DNA from: Vespula vulgaris
Taxonomy: Eukaryota; Arthropoda; Insecta; Hymenoptera; Vespidae
Reading direction: 5' to 3'
Length of the DNA: 64,000 bases
NCBI RefSeq assembly: GCF_905475345.1
Contig: NC_066586.1
Coordinates: 3,822,501-3,886,500, forward strand
Part shown: positions 45,881 to 58,510 of the stretch, one piece after another
How the letters are laid out: every line of letters starts with the position of its first letter
Numbering within the stretch: the first letter of the stretch is position 1
Program-made: the position numbers and the translations under genes
The notes under the pieces: model-generated
Seen by the model: the letters and a program-made list of their open reading frames with translations, nothing else
What the model was told of the DNA's origin: nothing
The model's database searches: none

Positions 45881-47504
45881 GGAGAGCTTAGATCTAGTCG
45901 AAGAAAAATGAGGCCATATACTAACTCGTTACCCATTTCCTACGATCGTCGCGAGCTCGTTTTACGACTGACGTAAGAAAATACTTGCGAGCTGTATTTA
46001 CGTGCTCGTACACTATACATGGGCATTCTTCGTAGACGCGTATACACGTACAGGCTGATTCATATGTAACTACCTATTATAAAGATTTTTCATAATAGAA
46101 ATCGGATGATTTATATTTTATTACGTTGAGATATAGTTGGATCGATAAAGACGTTCGTAGAATATTATTATCTTTCTAATCGATTTTATATTACAAGGTA
46201 CTAGCGACTAAGGAAGGAGATCGAGGTATATTAAACGAACTATCGTATCTCAACATCTTTATATTTCTTTTTCGTAGATCGAAGAAAGAGATAATTCGTA
46301 TAATTTCGTCAGAAATATGTTTCTTTGTTAATTACTGTACTCGAACTTATATCCGATATATGTCTTAATTCGTGAAATGTAGATTTTTATTAAGTAGATC
46401 ATTTGCGATATTAATTACATGATTAGTATCGTTGTTATGTTTCATAAAGAAAAGATAGATAATAAATCGTATAAACGTTTAAATAACGTTTTACTATCTA
46501 ATATTTTTTATTTATTCGTTCGCGTAGAACCAGGCAAAAGGACGATCCTGAATCATGCTGTAGATCGGTCGATCATCGTATATGGATTCGCATGCGTGCC
46601 AGCTAGAGGGTACCTAAGCAGGGATTATTCATTATTTTACGACACGACCAACCTCGAATAACCAACGTCGTCTCTTCTCTTCCTTTCCTTATGCTTTTCC
46701 ATGGGTCTTGGTCTTTGGAAATTTTTCGTTTCTATGTAGGTATGTCCTATGTACAACGGTATGGCTTCGTGTTATCGTCGTAGTTGCTATAACGCGTCGA
46801 CATTGACTATAAATATTTCGGTAGCTGTGGTTACTTTAAACTACGTTTAAGTGACTTCCTATAATTTAGAAAGGAAAGAAGAAAAAGTTTCTTTTAATCG
46901 TGACAAATACGATGGGAATTCGATACAAAAGGGGAATGATAAAATACGAACATTGTTGATCTTACTCGTCTTTGTTTATTATCGTATAACGATATAAAAT
47001 TGTGTGTGTGTGTGTGTACTAAGAATTTTAATGTGTATTTTATAAGTTGTACGTATTTTATTTCGAGAGAAAATTAATGACTACTTGATAAACTGTTAAT
47101 TTTATTATTATTAGTGTTCGATACGTCTTTATAGATAATCTGCGTATTATCGATTACTCGTATTCGTACAGTAAAATAGTATTGAGAATATAAATATCTT
47201 TGAGAAAAAAATTCTTTACCAGTGTACATACATCGTCATCAATGAAAGAAGATATATGTATTTCCATACCGAGTAAAAATTTATTTCTTCGAGTGTCAAG
47301 CCTATCTTCGATTAACGGGAATGTCTATAAATCACGGAACTTACATAGTATTTACTCTCTTTTTGAGTCGTGAATTTTAACGCTAGATATACGTGGAAAC
47401 AATAATCGAAGGTGACCGAGTTTTTTTCTTTTTAATGAATATATCTAAACAACCATTATATAAGGTAATATTTTTGTTATTGTTAGAGGGAAACAGAAAA
47501 ACAA

Positions 47505-47529
47505 AGAGAGAGAGAGAGAGAGAGAGAGA
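47505..47529 (+). repeat. GA microsatellite
   Basis: GA tract, with further GAAA-rich sequence at 47620-47695. 47700-48130 is GC-richer (CG-rich near 47870) without a convincing exon. Confidence 0.93.
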
Positions 47530-48193
47530 AAGAACGAGAGAACGTCGTAGGTATTGAAAACCACTGTATTAAAGACAGTCCGACGAAGCGGAAGCAGAAA
47601 CGTTCAGAACGTAGAGAGAATGATAGAGAGAAAGAAAGAGAAAGAGAAAAAAAGAGAAAGAAAGAAAGAGAGAAACGAAGAGAAGAAGAAAGGGAAGGAC
47701 GACATTTACGGCGTCAGAAACGTCGTTATCGTGGGGTTGACGAATACGACTGGTCGTAACGAGGCGGAACAAGCGGTGGTAACTTTGCGGCAGGTTAACG
47801 CTGACGCATACACATACATATCCACATACACGTAGACGCGAACAACGTACAAATAAAAACACACAGTCAGACGTGCGCGGTCGCGCGATCGCAGGCACAG
47901 ACACATACCATCCTAAGATTTCTCTGGAAGAGTATGGAAGGTCGTCAGAGCAAGTCCCCATTGCGGGGAAGGCAAGCAAGCAAACTTATATAGTTAGATC
48001 AGCATCCTTCCTCCTCATCCTCGGTGAATCGAAAACGGCAGCCGGCTTTCTTCGATGGGTCGAAGGTTCGCCTTGGCTTGTAAGCAACGCCTACTTACAG
48101 CCTCGCAGAGGGAAATGCCGTGGGTAAATGATTGATAGGTCGCCATACGCGTGTCGTTCTCGCGTACCCGCATGAGTTTCAAGAGAAATAGTG

Positions 48194-48243
48194 AGTGAGA
48201 GATAGATAGAGAGGGAGAGAAAGAAAGAAAGAGGGAAAGAGAA

Positions 48244-48283
<40 letters not shown>
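48194..48283 (+). repeat. GA-rich block with pure GA end
   Basis: GATA, GAAA and GGGA units leading into pure GA at 48252-48283. A CT-rich block of opposite sense lies at 48480-48580, 200 bp away. Confidence 0.93.
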
Positions 48284-48285
<2 letters not shown>

Positions 48286-48599
48286 TAAGAGTAGGAAGGA
48301 GAAAGGAAGAGCCTGCGGTACCAAGTCATAGGTTAACCATTGTGGTGTGTACACACGCCAAAGACACGACTACCACGAGCTCAAGGGTGAAAGTTTAGCC
48401 CGCACTGCCGTTTCTCTCTTGCGGTTCGGATCGTACGATTCGCTGTAAGAACGCGACATAATAGACCGAAGATGCACCTTCTCTTCTCCTTTCTTTCTCT
48501 TTTCTTCTTTCTCTCTCTTTCTCTCTTTCTCTTTATCTTTCTCTCTTTTTCTCTCTCTTTCTCTTTCTCGCTCACTCCTTCTTACCATGCACTTACGAT

Positions 48600-49585
48600 G
48601 CATCCTCGTCAAGCCATTTGCCTTTCTCGCTAAGACTAGGAAGAGACTTTGCGTTTCGTTCAACGATATTTCATCGAAAGCATGCACCGACTCTTCCGTA
48701 CATTCCATTTCGATCGATCAAGACCTTATTATTGTTGGACTCCGATTTTTATTTCTATCGAATTGAAGAGTGCCTGTGTAGTCTTTAACGGCACGGTTCT
48801 TTTTATTTCTTTATTTATTTCTTTTTTTTTTAATGTTATCACGAGTGTAATTTTACCGTAGATGTTACTATTTATTTTAACAATTAGTAAGAGAGATAGA
48901 TAGAGAGAGGGAGAGGAATTTAATTAACAATATGTATGTATTATCATTCCATATTATAGACGAAAGTTAGAAATTTTTTCTTTTTCACCACAATCGCAAA
49001 TAACATTGCGTTAAGTCAAAACAATACAATTTATTATAATTTATACGTTTAACTCTTCTTAACATTTCTTAACTCGGGGGAATGAAATTTAGATATAGTC
49101 TAATCAATGATATTAATTTACAATAGATACATGTATATAAATAGTTGTTGCAGAGAGTTCGTATTATACATAAATACGATGAACAACAAATGCAAAGTGA
49201 TTCGTTCGAAGTGTTACAAAATTATTCTTGTCGAAATCGTCGAATGTCATTTAGAATTTTTAAATTATATTACAGGATGGACATACAATATTTATATGTG
49301 TTTAGTAACGATGTAGACATTAACGAAGGATCGGTAAACTTTGGCCGACGAAAGAGCAGGTGCAAGGAAGTTCATTGTGTGGAAATTGTTACTCGGAATA
49401 AGACTGAGACATTCTCTTCGTTCCTTCGAGTACCTTCGTCCATTTCACTCGTCATAGAAGAAGAAGGACAGTCACGTTTAGACGCGCGAGGCGTTCGCGT
49501 GCATCTACGGAATGTCATTACCGAGCGCGCGTGCTCACCAATGTTGTATGTAGGTACGTTACTTACACATATACGACTCTAGTTA
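48600..49585. other. AT-rich stretch with short frames
   Basis: T-rich at 48800-48832, AT-rich to 49320, GC-richer at 49320-49560. A 145-codon plus frame (49145-49582) crosses the composition boundary and has no known domain; not called a gene. Confidence 0.4.
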
Positions 49586-49695
49586 AACGTTTCCCCGTTA
49601 ATTGACCGCGAGGTGCCTAATTAATTAAGTGCTATATCCAGACCCGTGGCACGTTCGCTTAATTGCGGCCCAGCTACCTAGCTATTAACGAACCT
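49586..49695. promoter_or_regulatory. candidate regulatory island with repeated TTAATTG sites
   Basis: Within 110 bp: GTTAATTGACCG (near 49598), CCTAATTAATTAAGTGC (49617-49633) and CTTAATTGCGGCC (near 49659), with GC-rich spacers. TTAATTG next to GC triplets also marks the island at 6958. Resembles a homeodomain-bound conserved element; no frame is open. Confidence 0.33.
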
Positions 49696-49993
49696 CTTTC
49701 GTACGAGCTCCTTTTTTTCCCCTTCCTTTTTCTTTCCTCTTTCTTTATTTTCCTTTTTTTTCTCATCCTCTTTTCTCTTTTTTCTCTCTTTTTCTCTTCG
49801 TTTAAGTACGTCCGATTCCGTGGTACTTCTGTCCCTTTAATCTTTCATGGTACGTACCAACTTTGAAAGGAAGGAACGTAATCACCATTAACGATCCTTT
49901 CTGAGTTAAGTAATAAAGCAAACCCTCTTGTCTCTTTCCGGTATTTTTATATTCCAAATAAAGATAGATAGATAGATAGAGAAATAAAGAGAG

Positions 49994-50000
<7 letters not shown>

Positions 50001-50034
<34 letters not shown>

Positions 50035-50108
50035 TATATACAACAGAAATAACTGAACTCGCGGTAATAAAATATAAGATATTCATTCATTCATTCATTC
50101 ATTCATTC
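50001..50108 (+). repeat. GA microsatellite and ATTC tetranucleotide repeat
   Basis: GA at 50001-50032, with GATA units just upstream (49962-49980), then seven ATTC units at 50081-50108. 49700-49800 is T/CT-rich. Confidence 0.93.
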
Positions 50109-50623
50109 GAAAACATAATATCGTAAGGAGAATAGTCGTCAAGGACAAATACGTTTTAATGAATATTTCGTCGAGGCTGAACCAAATAGATACGTAATAT
50201 CTCGAACGTCGATATTACGTCTTAAGGGACAAAGCGGAAGAAACGAAGCTTGGGAAAATCCGCGATAGGAGATAGATAGTCTTAGTATTCTCTCTATTTT
50301 TCTTTCTCTCTCTCTCTCTCTCCCCCTCTCTCTCTTTAGCTCTTTCGCTCTTTCTCTCTGGTATTGGTCGCGGCGCGTCTTGTAAACGCCGCGAGAGTAT
50401 TGTATAAAAGACGGTCACGATATAGGTATAATTTAAAAGGCGACCACGAGAACGCGAACGCTCGCTTCGCCGCAATTAATAGCGAGCCGTACGGACATCT
50501 GGATCGTGTTCGGAATACCGCGGAGATGTATCGGCGAGTTATTTAGCAAAGGAAGAAAATAGAGGATCGAGAGAGGAGTCCTAGCTTTTGCTCTACCTAC
50601 CTCTCTGCTTTACTTTATTTCTT

Positions 50624-50705
50624 ACCTCTCCTCTCCTCTCCTCTCCTCTTCTCTTCTCTTCTCTTCTCTTCTCTTCTCTTCTCTTCTCTTCTCTTCTCTT
50701 CTCTC
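50624..50705 (+). repeat. CTCTC/CTCTT pentanucleotide repeat, about 16 units
   Basis: Units change from TCTCC to TCTCT partway. Ser-Leu-Phe frames are artefacts. The upstream 50340-50560 is GC-richer with short frames of no known family. Confidence 0.94.
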
Positions 50706-51064
50706 TTCTCCTCTCGTCTCTTCTCATCTCCTCTCTTTATTCCTTCTATTACTATCCTCGAAGAACTTCCCTTTTAATCTTACTTATACTGAGATTCGCG
50801 GGAATTAACGACCACGCCTCGCGTACGAGCTCGCACACGGTGTTTCCGGGACCACGGCCCCGGAAAAGAATTTCTTACACTTCCTTTTAGTGCCGACGCA
50901 CTCGTGACTAAAGGATATATCTATAGATATAATATGTTTTATATATGGAGTAATATGTTATGTAGATATCTATTATATATGTTAAGTATTGTGTTGTGTA
51001 CGTATTTACGTATGTATAAAGAATGGTGTTATTTATATATCTGTGCGAACAATAGGGGGTGTTA

Positions 51065-51071
<7 letters not shown>

Positions 51072-51106
<35 letters not shown>
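51072..51106 (+). repeat. TA microsatellite
   Basis: About 17 TA units within a TATG/TATA-rich block (50915-51140). Confidence 0.94.
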
Positions 51107-51112
<6 letters not shown>

Positions 51113-51362
51113 GGATAGGGTGTTACGTATATATATAGGGTTTGATTAAAAAAGTTTCTTGGGTTGTAGTTTTACAGTCTGAAAAAAGAAAGCTAGTCTA
51201 AGAGATCTCGAATAAGTGTAATTGATTTTTAAAATAAAATATAAAATCACATCTGATTAATAATCCGATAAATCTTCGATCATATTTGTTAATTAATATT
51301 TAAAAAGTTTTGTAAATCCATTTTTTACACTAAGAGCTACTTTTTGTATTGGCTCATCCTGG

Positions 51363-52984
51363 ATTGAACAGAAAAATGTAACATACGTATTTCTTCATTG
51401 AAAAGATAGAAACGTGGAAGATAGAAAATGAAGGACGTGTTTTATGTTGTTTACGACTTCGTGTGTTTCAACATTATCGCATAAAATACAAGTTCGATAT
51501 ATCTGTATACTCGTTCTATATTGACGTACATTAAATCAAGATGATTAGTACCTATAATATCAGAAAGGTCGTTCATTCGAAGTTATTATCCGCATATTCT
51601 ATGGTATCAATTTGACAGAGTGTTTTTTTTTTTGGGAGACTAGAAGTGAAAGGAAAGTTTTACGTAATTCCACCTATCTCGAACGCTATTTCGAATGATT
51701 TCGTATGACGAAAAACGAAACGTCGATTATTCCCGTAGAATCGAGAAATATGTTAATTGACAAGATTAACGAACCTTTTTATTGCCACGTTGAAGCGTAT
51801 TATATATCGAGGTGCAATATATTAAACGGTGAAACGATCGATTTAACGCAAGGGAAAGTATCGATTATCGTTTTTTTTTTCAATTTTTCCTTCTTTTTTT
51901 CCTTTCTTTTCATTTTCTTCATTTTTTCATTTTTATTTTACAAGGACTTCCGAACAGACAACATAAAACGAATATCGATAATAATATCGTGAATAATATT
52001 GGCGTTATTATATCGTTTCACATTAATGAGTCAATACGTCAAGAGAGAAAGTTGCCATTTCGCGGGAACATAAGCTTGCTTTTCGATTGATCAACGAGCC
52101 GTTATTCGAGACGATCGATGAAATAAATCGTAGAGACCGATGATATGAAGAAAGGAAATAAAATAAAAAAAGGTCTGATATTTCGATGTATCAAAGACGG
52201 AAAGCACTGGACACTGACTTCTGCCATTTACGAGCTCGAAAGTTCATTCGTGTTTCTTCTTATTACAGCCAAGTAAGTCTCCATCGCGACGAGGATGTTC
52301 GATGCGAAATATCCGGCCATTCTTTCATTTACCGAAGGTAACGACGATCGTTTGCATAACGATCTTTAATGACGTGTCATCGCGATAAAAAGACGATAGT
52401 ATATCCATAATTAGTAACAATGATTCGTGATGGCTTGGAGCATTCATATATTTTCATAAATTTCGACACACCTTTTATACAATCATCGAGTTTAAATAAT
52501 TTGAAATTAAAATACGATATATAAGGAAGTACACAAAAAATTAGCTTATGGACTACTTGATAAATAATATGTAAAAGAGAAAAAATTGTCAAAGTCCATA
52601 AATAAATTTTTAACTACAGTCGACTTTCGATCGATCGTATGTATTGACATTATATATGATTCTAAGTGCGTTATGTATAAATGTAATGAGCTCTCGAAAG
52701 ACGATAGTTTCGAGAGATCGAAGGAGTATCGGTTTCTCTTTAGAGTGGTCGCACCTTCGAGGAAGAAATCCTTATGTAATCTATCGACACGCGGGACCCG
52801 TTTCAGGTCTAGAAATCTTCGTCCATTAGAAGATCCAACTTTCTTTCTTACGATCTTATTCCGCATTCATTCGTTAATCTTGAGCAACGATCGATCGATC
52901 GGTTTATCGATTGATCATCGCGAGCTTGGAATCTTAACAATTTTACAAATACGGAAAGTGTATAACGCGGAATTTCTATTTCGC

Positions 52985-52985
<1 letters not shown>
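51363..52985. other. AT-rich stretch
   Basis: T-rich at 51870-51945; short AT-rich frames elsewhere. A GC-slightly-richer 52620-52870 is open on both strands (minus 52866-52546, plus 52586-53092) but no domain is seen. Overlapping antisense frames argue that neither is real. Confidence 0.4.
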
Positions 52986-53016
<31 letters not shown>

Positions 53017-53023
53017 GAGAATA

Positions 53024-53740
53024 GTGATTTACGGTCAAGATCTGATCTATTTCCTAGAAGATTTAGAAACGCCTGGAATTTTTCATACTTAAAATGGTAT
53101 TCTATTACAAGTATTTCATGTATTATTCATTTTCATGTTATTTTTATTGTTCGACAGTTTATATTATTGTCAGAAGTGTACTATTGTGAAACATGCGATA
53201 AGACAATGTTAAAAAAGTAATCGATTTTACACGTAGAATATTTGCGAATAACGAATGGTGATTTATGGTTAAGGACTGATCTACTTCCTAGAAGATTTAG
53301 AAATTCATAGAATATTTCATCTTAGAATGGCCACTTGTATTACAAGTATCTCATGTATTATTCATTTTCATATTATTTTTATTATCCGATAATTTATATT
53401 ATATGGTCAAGAATCTTATTGTGAGACATATAATATACAGATAAAACAATGTTTAAAAAGTAATCAATTTTACACGTCGAATATGTATTTGTGAATAATG
53501 AATTTACGATTATAATTAAGATCTGATTTACTTTTTAGAAATAAATTTAAAAACTCATAGAATTCTTCATCTTAAAATGAAACTTGTATTACAAATATAT
53601 TTTATATGTTATACATTTCCATAATGTTTTCATTTATATATCGTATATTGTGTACTGAATCGCAGTAACTATTGTGATAAATAGGATAAAGGAAATAATC
53701 AAGTTTACACGTAGAATATGTTTTGTACCGATAACATTGA
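53024..53740 (+). repeat. three-copy tandem repeat, about 240-bp unit
   Basis: Units begin at about 53024, 53259 and 53501 with GTGATTTACGGTCAAGATCTG-like sequence. Each then has TAGAAGATTTAGAAA, ATAGAATATTTCATCTTA, CTTGTATTACAA, TTCATTTTCATATT, a TTATTGTGA-like box, AAAAGTAAT and TTTTACACGTAGAATAT in the same order. Copies have diverged by scattered changes, most in the third. A TAA trinucleotide run (52990-53016) abuts the left edge. Confidence 0.88.
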
Positions 53741-54001
53741 ACATTGATCGAAAAGGTCGTACACATTCGTATATACTTCCATCTTTGTATAATTAATCGT
53801 AAATAATATGCGATCGTTTCATTTTACGACAGATCGTCAATGAGGAAGGACGTCGTGCGAATTGTTCGCGTGTCACTATACGACGGATGTTAGTAAAATA
53901 CGTATATATCGAAGTCTTTTTTCTATTCAAGCCGTTAGTAATATTTTTTCATAAGGTATATATATATATGTACATAAATATATATATACATATACGTATA
54001 T

Positions 54002-54151
54002 AAAACGTTCGACGCGAATTGTCCTTTGTTGTCGTTTGAACTGAATGACAGCATCCTTCGTTTCTACAAATAGTTCCGAGTATGACCTTAATGGGTGCGG
54101 TTTCCGCAATATGGGAATAACCTCGACACTTGGCGTTGCGTAGTTCTCCAA
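54002..54151 (-). other. possible orphan exon, unrecognised
   Basis: A minus frame from ATG at 54151 reads about 50 varied residues (start MENYATPSVEVIPILRKPH) before entering TATA/TACA repeat sequence at about 54000. GC content is higher than its flanks. CCTTTGTTG on plus resembles a Sox site, so a regulatory element is equally possible. No family is recognised. Confidence 0.18.
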
Positions 54152-54815
54152 GAAAGACGTTTCAAAGATAGGACATATGGTTGGTACATATTACGTGGGT
54201 GGAAAGGAATGAAAACAAGCGAAAGAACGTATCCGGTATCGAGCTTCCGATAAATATAATGAGATTTCTAAGTTCCAATGGGAGGATATGTATGTCGAAA
54301 AATGATTTAGAAAATATATATTTTTAAGATCGTTTATTATAATGAGTACAATCGTTCGATCGGATTAATTTAAATATAGTTGATAGAATATTCATTGTAA
54401 TACAGTCTTAGTACGTAGCAATTATGTATTTTTTAAATATTCAACAAATATATAAAATAATCGTATAACATAATGGTATATATTTCTTGAATTTTAATAA
54501 TTTATATTTTGTAAGTAATTATCTATACATGAAATTTATATATGAAAGACATAGGAGGTACGAACGTAGTAAGACTAAAATATATATGTTTAGAGTAACC
54601 CGGACTGCATTATATCCTAGTTTATTCATAGCATTTTCCTATTTTCTATGGTCCTGTCTTTAGAGCTTAGGACTCTTGACAGTTACCGTAGCGATCGCTT
54701 GTGTCGCGTGACGAAACCAGGACGAGCGTGGGTCGACTTCTCTGTGTATTAATTTACGTTTGCGGCGATACATGGACGCATGAATATGGAAACATCACTC
54801 TCGGTGGATGCACGA

Positions 54816-54818
<3 letters not shown>

Positions 54819-54849
<31 letters not shown>
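54819..54849 (+). repeat. TA microsatellite
   Basis: About 15 TA units. 54160-54640 is AT-rich. 54645-54800 is a GC-richer patch including CTTGTGTCGCGTGACGAAACC, with no frame. Confidence 0.93.
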
Positions 54850-54852
<3 letters not shown>

Positions 54853-56150
54853 AAGAGCAAAGCTAAATGTAGGTATTTCTGCACTGACTATAAGCAACTC
54901 GCTGATAGAGACGTCATAAGTTCTAGCTAGTTTCCGTCATTCTTTTGCTTAAACGATTTTCCTCTAGTGATGGGTATGAACGAACTTTGAATATGAGCAA
55001 CTTTATTATATCACACACGTATATATATATAATATTTTATTACATTTATATAGAATTTAATCTATAATCTAATTATACAAAATGTAGATATACATATAAA
55101 CGTTTATATATTATATATAATATGACAGAGATAATTTTTTGATTTTTAAAATTTAAAATTTAATAATTAATTCGTTCATCCATTTCAATTTTCAAAACAT
55201 ATAATCACACAGGATTCGAAATTAATAATCTCGATATCGTTTAATTAACTCTACAACTTTTTTCATTTTCTTTTTTAACGATTAGAATTGAATTAAAAGT
55301 TTATGATACGATCAGAATATTGAAGGAGATTGGCGAAGAAAGTAGTCGGAAGGAAGTACTAATGGGTAATGTGTGATCGAGATAAGGAGCAGTTAGGTGC
55401 TTTAAGCTATTTAATTCAATTTCCATAAATGTATCAATGATCGTAGAATTCATATAAAGCTGATGTCTTTGGTCTAAGTGTTACGTATGTTCGAATGCAT
55501 ATGAATGAAAATTTTTCAGAGTAAATACATAATACGTGATCTTAATTAAAAAATTTCAATTCTTATTAAAATCAAATAATTTTAATCAGTTATCATAATT
55601 ATTTGTTATATATAAATATAAAATAATTAAATTATAGATTTGCGTACGTATGTGCATTTAAATATATAACACGGTTTAAAAATTTATTACCTCGTAATTT
55701 TACGACCTGTAAAAAACGTAAAGTGCTAAAAGTTCCTGAAAAAAAGTAATTGATTTTTAAAATCAGCTAGAAACTTTCGATTCATTCTGTACCGATCAAT
55801 ACGATTTTCGCATTCACATATCAATTTTATCTTTAGTATTTAAAATTTACGTTTTTATGAATGGATGAACGACCTCGAGGACAAGAAAAAAATCTACGAT
55901 GTGATCATCAATGTATAATCGAACGAATTTGGTATAAGGTTGGTATCTTACAACGGTACTCTCGTTGATAATGAAGAGTCAACGATTTAGAAGGAACGAT
56001 TGCATTATGCGAAAGAATTTTGGTATACGACGATTCCTGGTCATTAAAATTCTTTTAATGAATAGCATTAGCTCGCCGGTTAATTCGAGTTCGTGCTAAG
56101 AAAAAATCATTTGCCATAGCAGATAAGTTTAACACTTCACTGAAATAGTA

Positions 56151-56160
<10 letters not shown>
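54850..56160. other. AT-rich stretch
   Basis: Strongly AT-rich with stops in all frames. GTAATTGATTTTTAAAAT near 55747 recurs near 51218; with no further shared sequence, I do not call a repeat family. 55860-56110 is slightly GC-richer. Confidence 0.45.
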
Positions 56161-56162
<2 letters not shown>

Positions 56163-56199
<37 letters not shown>

Positions 56200-56412
56200 G
56201 AGAGAGAAATACACCTGTGTGAATAGGACCCCTGGTGTTAAGCTCGCAGAATGACTAGCCTTTTCGATTATTATACTAGACCGTATAGCTGTGTGGCTTT
56301 AAATGCCACTTGAAATTATTCGAGTGGTACGATTCAAGAAACTGTTGAGATTACTAGAGAGAAAGAGAGAAAGAGAGAGACAGAGAGAGAGAGAGAAAGA
56401 GAGAGAAAGAAA
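56163..56412 (+). repeat. two GA-rich blocks
   Basis: GA at 56163-56207 (one GGG interruption) and GA/GAAA at 56358-56414, separated by 150 bp of mixed DNA. A TTC run follows at 56493-56508. Confidence 0.92.
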
Positions 56413-57501
56413 GAGTTCGATGACCTTTATGTTTCTGACGAGAGAATGCTGGTGTTCATAGTGCGAGTGCTATGGTAAAGAGAACTCCTGGTTCTTCTTC
56501 TTCTTCTTCGGTCAATCTCCCGAGGTCATTGGACCAAGGCCAATCCTACTTGTCCTCTCTCTATGCTCGGAAGTAAAGATTGCCGTTCGTGTTACTCGCA
56601 TATTGCACAGTGCCTGTCCCTCTCTCTTCTTTTCCCTTTCCTTCTTTAATCGTAATCCTTCCATTTTCTTTTTATTACCACGTAGAAAAGCAAGGTAATA
56701 ATATCTTAACTCTCTTTGCGACGAACGTAAAACTTAACGAGGAATATTTCAAGAATGTTTACGATACAATTTCGATCGATTAATCGATTGCGTAATATAT
56801 TATATTAGTAAGTGATGAGAAAGTTTCACAGTGAAATAGATTTTTTCTTACGGGGATAATTGAAGATACGATAATATTGTTTATAATAAATTTGTATTGT
56901 CACTTCGATGTAATGAATTTTTGCATGAAATACATTTCCTGTATTACATGATTTTCATTTATTTTATTAATTTTCATTACTGGGTATTCAATGTGAATTC
57001 GTTCAAAAATTCTTATTTCTGATTAGATCCTATTAATATCAAGTAATGCGTTATCAATTGTATTTATATAAATTTTACTTTTGTTAAGAGTTAGATCAAA
57101 AACGTTAGATAAATCATGCAAACGGTGAGCAAACAACGTCATAATTCGGGTCACGGTAAAGAAAGTTTAACGAGCAAGTTGTTCAGAACTACGTAGAAGC
57201 TTCCTACATCACCCTTCCGTCATATTTTACGACGTTGTTGCGTTCCGCGAGAGCTAGTCTTCTCTTTATGCGTCATCAGTCAACGTTCGTTAAAGAAAAC
57301 CACACCTTTATATTTTCTTTACCGACTCCTCCTACTTTTCTATGAACTCGTACGTTTCGCATTATTTTTCTTCGTCCGAGTCAAATTAATGATCCTCTAA
57401 TAACGTCGAAAATGTTATACATACATAGGTATTACGTGTCGACTTTAAGTGATATTTATCTTTATGATCTTATGTCTTATTTAATGATCTCATTTTGAAT
57501 A

Positions 57502-57502
<1 letters not shown>

Positions 57503-57541
<39 letters not shown>
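57503..57541 (+). repeat. TA microsatellite, about 19 units
   Basis: Pure TA. 56780-57120 and 57542-58005 around it are AT-rich with nothing recognised. 57120-57400 is GC-richer without a sustained frame. Confidence 0.95.
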
Positions 57542-57543
<2 letters not shown>

Positions 57544-58049
57544 TTCGTATTCTACGTATAGAAAAAAAAAAGAAAAAATTATAAAAGGTATCAAATAATT
57601 TCATTGTAATTTATCTAATGATTACATTTCAGATAAATGTATAGACATGTAATATTAAATTTTTTCATATCGTTATACTAAAAAAAGAATGTTATAAAAA
57701 TAAAAAGATAAAAGAAGATATCAGAAGAAGATATCAAGTGATTGCAACGAGCAAGTGAATTTTTTTAACGATTTCACTTCAACCACTTACGTGGACACAT
57801 GTATTACTACATTTTTTTGATAACTAGTTATTTTATATTAAGTAAAATTCTTTGATATCATTGCAATTAAGGAAACAAAGTTATACAATTATATTATATA
57901 AGGTATAATTTTATACAAGATATAATTACAGTAAGACAAATGAGATGTAATCTTTGACTAAGAAAATAAATTTTCATTTGACATAAATTAAAAAAAGAAA
58001 TGTACAAATTAGTTTGAATAAAGAATAAGATAAAGTAAATCGATAAGAG

Positions 58050-58510
58050 TTTCGAATACGGTGGACTTAGTACACTTTAGTAAGGATTGTATCTTGTCGT
58101 AATGGAGGCGAGTTAGAGGTAGGTTAATGTCGGTGTATCGTATCGAAGATAAAGGTAAAGAGTTTCGTTTAAGCGCAGGTGCAACACCGTTCCTGCATCT
58201 CGTAGACCGGATCTTTAATCGGTTAAGCGAGGATTTCAATTTCTTCTTAAACGAGGAGTAAACGCCGCCGAGGTCTACGAAGGAGAAAAAAAAAGGAAAG
58301 GTAGACGTGAACGAGAATATTCGCGGCGTGAAAGCAACCATAAGAGTTTGTCCAAGATGCGCACGCGTGAATTTTCGAGTTAACGCGCGAGGAGACGTTA
58401 AACAGCCGTTAAGCGGAGTTAAAGGAACGTACGAATGGCGCGAGGATGCGGATAATCGAGATACGCGGAATTGCCGTTTAAATTTCATCGAGAATACGCG
58501 CTGATAGTTT
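58050..58510. other. CpG-rich island open on both strands
   Basis: Minus 58518-58009 (169 codons) and plus 58307-58504 (65 codons; contains VCPRCARVNFRV) are both open. The minus frame is the longest non-repeat frame outside the protease, but it crosses an A-rich tract (58286-58300, read as Phe) and has no known domain. A constrained non-coding element or an untranslated exon is as likely as a gene. Confidence 0.22.

Noticed and set aside
46050..46070. Possible transposon end (TACAGGCTGATTCATATG)
   Set aside because: No matching inverted copy was found in the following kilobase.
51109..51362. Possible MITE with CAGGAT ends
   Set aside because: Only about six terminal bases match, next to a TA repeat; not enough to call an element.
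52546..53092. Overlapping frames of 106 and 168 codons on opposite strands
   Set aside because: Mutually antisense, AT-rich, end inside a TAA repeat or tandem repeat, no domain.
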